Notes under the pieces: model-generated | What the model was told of the DNA's origin: nothing | The model's input: the letters and a program-made list of their open reading frames with translations, nothing else | Databases searched by the model: none | Origin: JAOUGY01 sp963792365 | GTDB lineage: Bacteria > Actinomycetota > Acidimicrobiia > Spongiisociales > ZC4RG35 | DNA length: 64,000 bases | NCBI GenBank assembly: GCA_963792365.1 | Contig: CAWBVW010000005.1 | Coordinates: forward strand, 310,001 to 374,000 | Reading direction: 5' to 3' | Position numbers and translations under genes: made by a program | Shown here: one piece after another, positions 59,212-64,000 of the stretch | Layout: every line of letters begins with the position of its first letter | Numbering within the stretch: the stretch's first letter is position 1

Positions 59212-59472
59212 GGCTCCCCAGATGGCGCCAGAGCGCCGCGGACAGGTCCTCGTACTGACCCAAAACCAGTCCCAGGTCGTTTCACACGCACACAGCGAGG
59301 CGAACCGCAAAACGGGCTCGGCGACCTCGTGAGCCGGCCGTTGGCCTCGGCGCGGGTCCCGCGGCGACCGATGAAGAGCCACCGGCCGCCCGTGCAGGAC
59401 GTCCAGTCGTCCACTTGCAGAGTGGGTGAGGTCCGCCGGGCGGGCCGGCAGTCGGCGGATCGGGGCGCGGGT

Positions 59473-59979
59473 TCACGTCGTCTCGTGCCATCCGCGGTGG
59501 AGGGCGTCCAGGGCAGCACGCACGAGAGAGCGCGGGTCGTTCAGCACGGTCTTCGGGATCTTCTGATGGGTGTCCAGCCGTGCGATTCCGTAGACGAGTC
59601 CCCACACCGCCACACTGCGGTCCAAGACCTCCTGGCCGGGCACGTTCGACGGTTGGCAGGCGGAAACCACCTCGACGAGCAGGTCCCAATACTCGATCGC
59701 AGCCGCCTGTAGCCGGGGATGGTCGCGCATTGCGGCCATGGGGCCGTATGCGAGATCGTGCAGCTGCGGTTCGGATTGGACGAAGTCGACGTAGGCGTCG
59801 GCCAAGGCAAGCAGCCGAACCTGAGGATCTGTCTCAGCCCCCCTGACCGCCTCCCGAGCGCGCTCGGCCGCAGCCCTGAGACCCGCACCGGCGACAGCGG
59901 CCAGAAACGTGAGACGATCGCCGAAGTGCACATAGGGCGCCTGATGGCTCACGCCGAGGCGGTCGGCGACCCGCCGCAC
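59473..59979 (-). CDS. TetR family regulator, start uncertain
   Basis: The visible frame reads VRRVADRLGVSHQAPYVHFG (the TetR helix-turn-helix, with APY.HF) followed by a C-terminal domain of the TetR_C_33-type (VRLLALADAYVDFVQSEPQL, HDLAYGPMAAM). The first helix of the domain (SAALEELATTPAAELS) lies upstream of the GTG in the same frame, which stays open to a TAG near 60067 without an ATG or GTG; the true start is therefore unclear (a rare start or an indel near 60050). The gene itself ends normally. Target unknown. Confidence 0.75.
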   Translation of the reverse strand: MRRVADRLGVSHQAPYVHFGDRLTFLAAVAGAGLRAAAERAREAVRGAETDPQVRLLALADAYVDFVQSEPQLHDLAYGPMAAMRDHPRLQAAAIEYWDLLVEVVSACQPSNVPGQEVLDRSVAVWGLVYGIARLDTHQKIPKTVLNDPRSLVRAALDALHRGWHETT

Positions 59980-60084
59980 GCTCAGTTCGGCGGCGGGAGT
60001 GGTGGCGAGTTCCTCGAGGGCCGCCGAAATAGGGCGATCCTCGAGAGATTGCTGCAGCGGTGACCCCGGCCGCCGCTACACGAT

Positions 60085-60355
60085 GGAGGAATGAGCCGAC
60101 GCCGCAATCGACGTTCTCGACCACATCGCCGTCGGCGAACCCGTGGACCGGGTCGGGAACGCCTGGGGTGGACACGTCGGCGTCGTCGCCGCCACCCGGC
60201 ACGCTTCCAGGGTTAGGTCGTTGGTTGCGATTAGCGCTCCCGTGGCCGCCTTCACCGATGCAGAGAGGCGGCGCATGCGTTTTCTCGTCATGGCCCTCAC
60301 CGCCCTCGGCCCTGCCCGATTCCTGCGCGCCTGTGTGGCAAAGGTCCTGTTGTCG
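60085..60355 (+). pseudogene. Alpha/beta hydrolase internal fragment
   Basis: In the plus strand an open stretch reads ADAAIDVLDHIAVGEPVDRV, GNAWGGHVGVVAATRHASRV, RSLVAISAPVAAFTDAERRR and MRFLVMALTALGPARFLRAC. This is the middle of an alpha/beta hydrolase: the elbow region is G-N-A-W-G, with alanine where the nucleophilic Ser/Asp/Cys is expected. A TGA lies right before ADAAID and the frame breaks off at about 60355, so both ends are missing. A truncated remnant. Confidence 0.5.
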
Positions 60356-60359
60356 TTTG

Positions 60360-60458
60360 ACACTCTCGCTACGTCTCCGCCAAGACCGCCTCGGCGAAGA
60401 ACTCACCGCAGTCTTGACCGCGGACGAAGTCGACTGGCTCGATGCTGACCTCGGGTGA
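60360..60458 (+). pseudogene. Antitoxin-like C-terminal fragment before mazF
   Basis: The frame ending at 60458 reads LRLRQDRLGEELTAVLTADE then VDWLDADLG and stop. This looks like the C-terminal tail of a small antitoxin paired with MazF, because such tails (acidic, ending in WLDADL) commonly precede the toxin with a short overlap, as here (17 bases). The N-terminal DNA-binding half is gone, replaced by hydrolase-like sequence upstream. Assignment by context, tentative. Confidence 0.4.
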
Positions 60459-60786
60459 CGTCATCGACCTCGACCTCGGACTCCCCGAAGGTCGCGAGGC
60501 CGGGTTCCGCCATCCCGCTGTGCTGGTCACGGCGCAGCGCATCCTCGATGCGCAACCCACCGTGATACTACGTGGTGCCGCTCACCACGACCATCAGGGG
60601 ATTCACGTCGGAGATCACAATCGAACCCGACGACACGAACGGACTCAAGCAACGGTCGGCTGCGCAATGTCAGCACGTACGGGCGGTGTCGACCCGGCGG
60701 GGCGGACATGTACGGGGCAACACCGGACCGGTGGTCTTGGCAAGATCCGGGACGTCATCGGTCTGATCCTCGACATTCCGACCTGA
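60442..60786 (+). pseudogene. mazF: MazF/PemK-type toxin with two frameshifts
   Basis: The first frame gives MLTSGDVIDLDLGLPEGREA, GFRHPAVLVTAQ (the GD.....L....G.E....RP.v.v MazF start). It continues in another frame as VVPLTTTIRGFTSEITIEPD, TNGLKQRSAAQCQHVRAVST (the P.T....R, C..vR.i strands) and returns to the first frame for KIRDVIGLILDIPT and stop. Two compensating indels (near 60568 and 60740) split it. MazF proteins are mRNA-cleaving ribonucleases. As written the gene would make no active toxin. Confidence 0.65.
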
Positions 60787-61212
60787 ACGCAGCCCGATCA
60801 CCAAATCCCTGGCGCGAAACGCACATTGCGCCGCGTGCGCAGTGACCGCACCTGGGTCCTTCCCGAGAGTGGGATCGCTCTAGCCGCCTGGACCGACTTG
60901 CGTCCCACCTTCCCGACCTCTGCCCCGACGGGGCACCAGGTCAGCCGGGCAGCCGTTTGCCCGCAACTCCTCTCCCCGCATCAAGCAGACCCGCCACGAT
61001 CTCCGAGGAGGCCCAGGACATCGCTACCTACGACTCTGGGCTTCTCAGAGATCATCGGGCACGCTGTTGACACGTCGGGAGGAGTCGGACAGCGGCCAGC
61101 GCTCCGTGCCGTGTGAACGCGAAACCGATACCACCGGTCACTGCTGGTTGTCGTTCAGTGGTTGCGATGTGTTCGCGGCGTGGTCGCGGCTGGTTTGCTC
61201 GATCAACGGATG
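60787..61212. other. Intergenic stretch, no gene seen
   Basis: About 425 bases between the broken mazF and the TfoX-like gene. Open frames are short and not protein-like. No hairpin, tRNA or repeat recognised. Confidence 0.45.
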
Positions 61213-61512
61213 TCAGGCGCCCGCGAGGTCCAACGCTTGTTCGAGGTAGGGGCCCCACTTCTCGGTGGGTGCGACCTCGACCCATTCCTTGAAGACCTTG
61301 CCGGCAGGCGCCACCGGTGAGCCCTTCCCCGATTCGAGCAACTCGGTGACTCGCGCTGCCGGAAGTTTGACGACCATTCCGTCGGAGTCGTGCCCGGGCA
61401 TGGCCACGAATGCCTTGCCGGCGCGGACACACCGGAACCCGAACATGGTCCCTTCTTCGAGTCGGCCGGACGCCTGCAGCGGAGCCACCTCGTCCCAGAA
61501 TCGATCACTCAT
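61213..61512 (-). CDS. TfoX N-terminal-like / MmcQ-like small protein (99 aa)
   Basis: It reads MSDRFWDEVAPLQASGRLEE, GTMFGFRCVRAGKAFVAMPG, a beta-rich fold with DSDGMVVKLPAARVTELLES and a final VEVAPTEKWGPYLEQALDLA. The MFG..c....gkvF.... beginning and the K.W..l...A end are typical of TfoX_N/YjbR (MmcQ)-type proteins, which have no settled biochemical role. Its start overlaps the preceding gene's stop by eight bases on the minus strand, suggesting coupling. Confidence 0.78.
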   Translation of the reverse strand: MSDRFWDEVAPLQASGRLEEGTMFGFRCVRAGKAFVAMPGHDSDGMVVKLPAARVTELLESGKGSPVAPAGKVFKEWVEVAPTEKWGPYLEQALDLAGA

Positions 61513-61825
61513 CGCTGCTCCCGGCCGGCTCCTCGTCGCTGTCCGCAGCAAGGCTACTGATGACCGCTGCTTCGATCTCGGATCCAATACCGTCGTTGGG
61601 TTCGGGGATCGCCGGCATGCCGCCGGCCAGCTCCCGCTCGATCGTCGCCCGCAGAGCCGCAGGGCCTCTGCCCAGTCGGGAGCCGAGGAGCCTCCGACCG
61701 GCGAGATCGTTGACGACACGCGCGAGCCACGGCCCGCGACCTTTGCTGCATGTGATCGTGACTCGATGCGAACCTCGTTGAAGATCCTCGCGCCCCCGGA
61801 TGGGCGTCGTGTCCTCGGTGACCAT
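61505..61825 (-). CDS. Hypothetical small protein upstream of the TfoX-like gene
   Basis: A possible 106-residue protein starting MVTEDTTPIRGREDLQRGSH, with HRVTITCSKGRGPWLARVV and RATIERELAGGMPAIPEPND, ending SSDE. The only strong support is its overlap with the TfoX-like start; the composition is borderline and no family is recognised. Could equally be chance. Confidence 0.35.
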   Translation of the reverse strand: MVTEDTTPIRGREDLQRGSHRVTITCSKGRGPWLARVVNDLAGRRLLGSRLGRGPAALRATIERELAGGMPAIPEPNDGIGSEIEAAVISSLAADSDEEPAGSSDE

Positions 61826-62128
61826 ACTGTTCAGAGGTTGTATGGCGAGAACCGTCTGGGTCGTGACACTGCTCTTGCCGTGGTAGCAGGTGAAGGCCGA
61901 TCCTTCTGCGATGCGCCCCTGCTCACGGCGAGCCGGTTCCTGGCGGTTCCGTGTTGCCCGAGATCTGGGGGACGCAGGGCATGGAAGCGGACCGCGACGT
62001 CTGACCCGAGGCGGCATCATCCCACGCAGCCCCACAGATCCTGACTGGGTCCGTGTCGACACGCTCCAGCAACTCGCCGTTGATGAGCCCAAGTCCCGGA
62101 ATCCCAGTCAGCACAAGTGACTCCCGAG

Positions 62129-62170
62129 TGGGCGCTACAGGGATCGAACCTTTGGCCTCTGCCGTGTGAA
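62129..62170 (-). tRNA. 3' half of a tRNA-Val(CAC) gene, truncated
   Basis: The minus strand holds, in order: TTCACAC (anticodon loop with CAC, 62164-62170), GGCAG (3' anticodon stem), a variable loop, a TPsiC arm with loop TTCGATC and stem end CCTGT, AGCGCCC (3' acceptor stem) and the discriminator A. The matching 5' half (acceptor GGGCGCT, D arm, 5' anticodon stem CTGCC) is not found upstream; the sequence there differs. One T-stem pair is mismatched (AAAGG instead of ACAGG). It is a remnant, not a working gene. Confidence 0.55.
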
Positions 62171-62966
62171 CTCGGATCAGACCGATGCTCTGACCCGGGC
62201 GAACACTCAGAAACGCGGTCCGACCCGGCCATTCTTGCCCTCGCGACGTCTTCTGACGTCCTACGTCTCTTCCAGCATCTAGCGGACCCGAGACGGACCG
62301 GAACCGAAGGAACCGGCGCGTGCAGCAGCTCTTCTCCTCCAAGAACCCACTGGGGAGATTCGACGCACCATAGAGAATCGGGCCGGACTTACCCTCAAGC
62401 AGCGTCAACCGAAGGCTCCATGCCGCCTCCGTGGTTGGGCCGAGCGTTGTTACTCCCAAGGCGTCGGCAAGATCAGTCTTCAACCGGATAACAGAAGCCT
62501 CGATCACGAACGCCACCACCCCACACGCACGCGGCGGGCGGTCAGTTTCAACCGATCACGGCAGCAGCCGGGTACCGCGAGCAGCAATCCACGCCCCTCC
62601 GGATTGCAGCCGACACATGTGACTACTCCTGAGTGTGCTCATCCGAGAGGATCGGCTCTGGTCGGCAGCACGGGCTGACGAACGCAAGAAGAGACGCCTC
62701 CGACGTCGAGAAAAGGACCACAATCCCCGACGGGTCCAGCAGCGAAGGCATATTGTCGGACCGCGGTCCGACTGGGAGAGCCTGCCGTCCAAATGCGCCA
62801 GATCATGAGATCCACGACCCTTCCGAGAGAGCGAGGGGTCGGGCAATGGCAGCTGCCACATGGGCCCAGCTGTCGTAAGCGCATACCTGCGGGCGGCCGA
62901 GGTGTCGTGACAACAGCCAATCCGGTCGCAGGCTCGGCACGGAACTAACAGCAAGGAGGAGGAAGG
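62171..62966. other. Gene-poor stretch after the tRNA remnant
   Basis: About 800 bases without a supported gene. Several open frames exist; one on the minus strand (near 62519, MVAFVIEASVIRLKTDLADA) has mixed composition and no family match. The right end holds the promoter of the solute-binding protein gene. Confidence 0.4.
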
Positions 62967-64000
62967 ATGAAACAGTTCATAGCTGTTTTCGTCGCACTCG
63001 GAATGCTCCTCGCCGCCTGTGGCGGTGAGGACTCCGATTCAGAGGCGACCACAACGACGGCAGTAGCCGATGCAACGACGACCACGGCCAGTGGGGAGGC
63101 GGGAGGCGAGCCGATTGTGTTCGCTGCCTCTCTTCCGCTCACCGGTGGATTCTCGATCCCCGGCGTGCTTCATGAGCAGGGCTACCAGGTGTGCGTGGAC
63201 ATCATCAATGAGCGAGGCGGTCTGCTGGGCCGGCCGGTGGAACTCCTCATCAGCGACAACCAGTCCGACACGGAGACGGTGGTGGCTCAGTATGAGCGCT
63301 TCATCAATGTCGACAACGTCGACATCTTGCTCGGCACCTTTTCTACTCTTCTGTCGTTTCCTTCGTCTGCCATCGCCGAGCAGGCTCAAATGGTGTACCC
63401 CGAACCGTCTGACAGCTCGCTTCAGTCACACTCGAGGGGGTTCAGGTACAATTTCGGGTTCACGCTGAAGCCGATCAACTACATTGGCCAGACTCCCGTC
63501 GACGCGCTGGCCTACTACCGAGATCAAGGGCTGATCGCGGAAGAGGACTTCCCCAAGACCGCTGCGGTCGTCTACGTCGACGACTTCTTCCCGAACTCGA
63601 TCGCATTGGGCCTCGTGGGGGGTGAACTGCAGATCCCCGGTTCCGATGACGTGGTGGACTTCGGCAACGGCTATCTCGAGGACATCGGGATGGACCTCGT
63701 GTTCACCGAGCAGTATCCAGGCGATTTCACGGATTGGGTCGGCCTCGCCAACCGCGTCAAGCAGTCGGGCGCGGAGATGGTGTTCGTCCTGACTGTCCCT
63801 CCTTCCGAGATTGATCTCGTGAGAGCCTTCCAGACCATCCAATACCAACCGAAGGCGGCATTCTTCACACAGGGCACCTATTTGGAGTTCGGCGAACAGC
63901 TCGGGGAGGCGGCCGAGAACATCCTCGTCTGGAGCACGTTTGACCCAGAGATCGAGCACGAAGGATTCCTGGCCGGTGAGCGCTTCGACAACGCGGACTT
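62967..64000 (+). CDS. ABC transporter solute-binding lipoprotein, LivK-like (partial, runs off window)
   Basis: The first ~345 residues of a periplasmic-binding-type lipoprotein. The lipobox MLLAACGG gives a lipid-anchored cysteine at about 18, followed by a threonine-rich linker. The mature part reads FAASLPLTGGFSIPGVLHEQ, VCVDIINERGGLLGRPVELL, ISDNQSDTETVVAQYERFIN, and ILLGTFSTLLSFPSSAIAEQ, the Peripla_BP_6 pattern of branched-chain amino acid and amide receptors. A very strong Shine-Dalgarno (aaggaggaggaagg) precedes the ATG. The C terminus and any permease genes lie beyond the window. Confidence 0.9.
   Translation, partial: MKQFIAVFVALGMLLAACGGEDSDSEATTTTAVADATTTTASGEAGGEPIVFAASLPLTGGFSIPGVLHEQGYQVCVDIINERGGLLGRPVELLISDNQSDTETVVAQYERFINVDNVDILLGTFSTLLSFPSSAIAEQAQMVYPEPSDSSLQSHSRGFRYNFGFTLKPINYIGQTPVDALAYYRDQGLIAEEDFPKTAAVVYVDDFFPNSIALGLVGGELQIPGSDDVVDFGNGYLEDIGMDLVFTEQYPGDFTDWVGLANRVKQSGAEMVFVLTVPPSEIDLVRAFQTIQYQPKAAFFTQGTYLEFGEQLGEAAENILVWSTFDPEIEHEGFLAGERFDNAD

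Noticed and set aside
62100..62200. Intact tRNA-Val gene
   Set aside because: Only the 3' half matches; the 5' acceptor, D arm and 5' anticodon stem are missing, and one T-stem pair is mismatched.
1..64000. CRISPR array or Cas genes
   Set aside because: No regularly spaced direct repeats were seen, and no protein resembles Cas1, Cas2 or effector families.

Overview
The window is GC-rich DNA from a free-living Actinomycetota bacterium. A class Acidimicrobiia-like environmental lineage is my guess, not something the sequence proves. The evidence for Actinomycetota is the strong G/C bias at third codon positions, frequent GTG and TTG starts, many ATGA or TGATG gene overlaps, and several genes whose -10 hexamer lies only 6-8 bases before the start codon, a leaderless arrangement. 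Families such as DUF4389, LtrA, SRPBCC proteins and NarL-type sensor pairs fit this.

Left part (1-23.9 kb): a partial gamma-glutamyltransferase, a hypothetical gene and a decayed CPBP protease come first. A tight minus-strand operon follows (9765 to 4045): OmpR-type regulator, hybrid kinase, penicillin-binding-like lipoprotein, CPBP protease and membrane protein. Next come a membrane-anchored hydrolase with a methyltransferase, a DUF4389 membrane protein, fructose-bisphosphatase, an aldo-keto reductase, a frameshifted ATC hydrolase, an SRPBCC protein, a CapA-like phosphoesterase, an MFS transporter divergent from plsY-degV, and a lipase-like hydrolase with a membrane protein.

Middle part (24-41.4 kb): a secreted beta-helix protein, a two-domain molybdenum hydroxylase and a series of small membrane, SRPBCC and regulatory genes, mixed with decayed genes and one IS481 remnant. 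Several genes here are split by single-base indels. Regulatory palindromes are clear upstream of a TetR gene and a MarR gene.

Right-centre part (41.4-59.2 kb) is the most interesting region. A twelve-gene minus-strand array links a partner-switching module (STAS, PP2C phosphatase, HATPase) to a flippase, a large GT-C-like enzyme with extracellular domains, an Ig-like secreted protein, an anchored protein and two glycosyltransferases, then to an XRE-receiver fusion and two large sensor kinases. A receiver protein and a receiver-PAS kinase diverge from its head. Three signalling genes in this block share promoters with a 16-base spacer containing TTTATA/TATAAA, suggesting one regulatory circuit over an envelope-glycan machine.

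Right end (59.2-64 kb): a TetR regulator, a degraded stretch with a hydrolase fragment and a broken MazF toxin module, a TfoX-like gene, a 3' half of tRNA-Val(CAC) that may be an old integration site, and the start of a branched-chain amino acid-type solute-binding lipoprotein. No CRISPR array, rRNA or intact tRNA was found.
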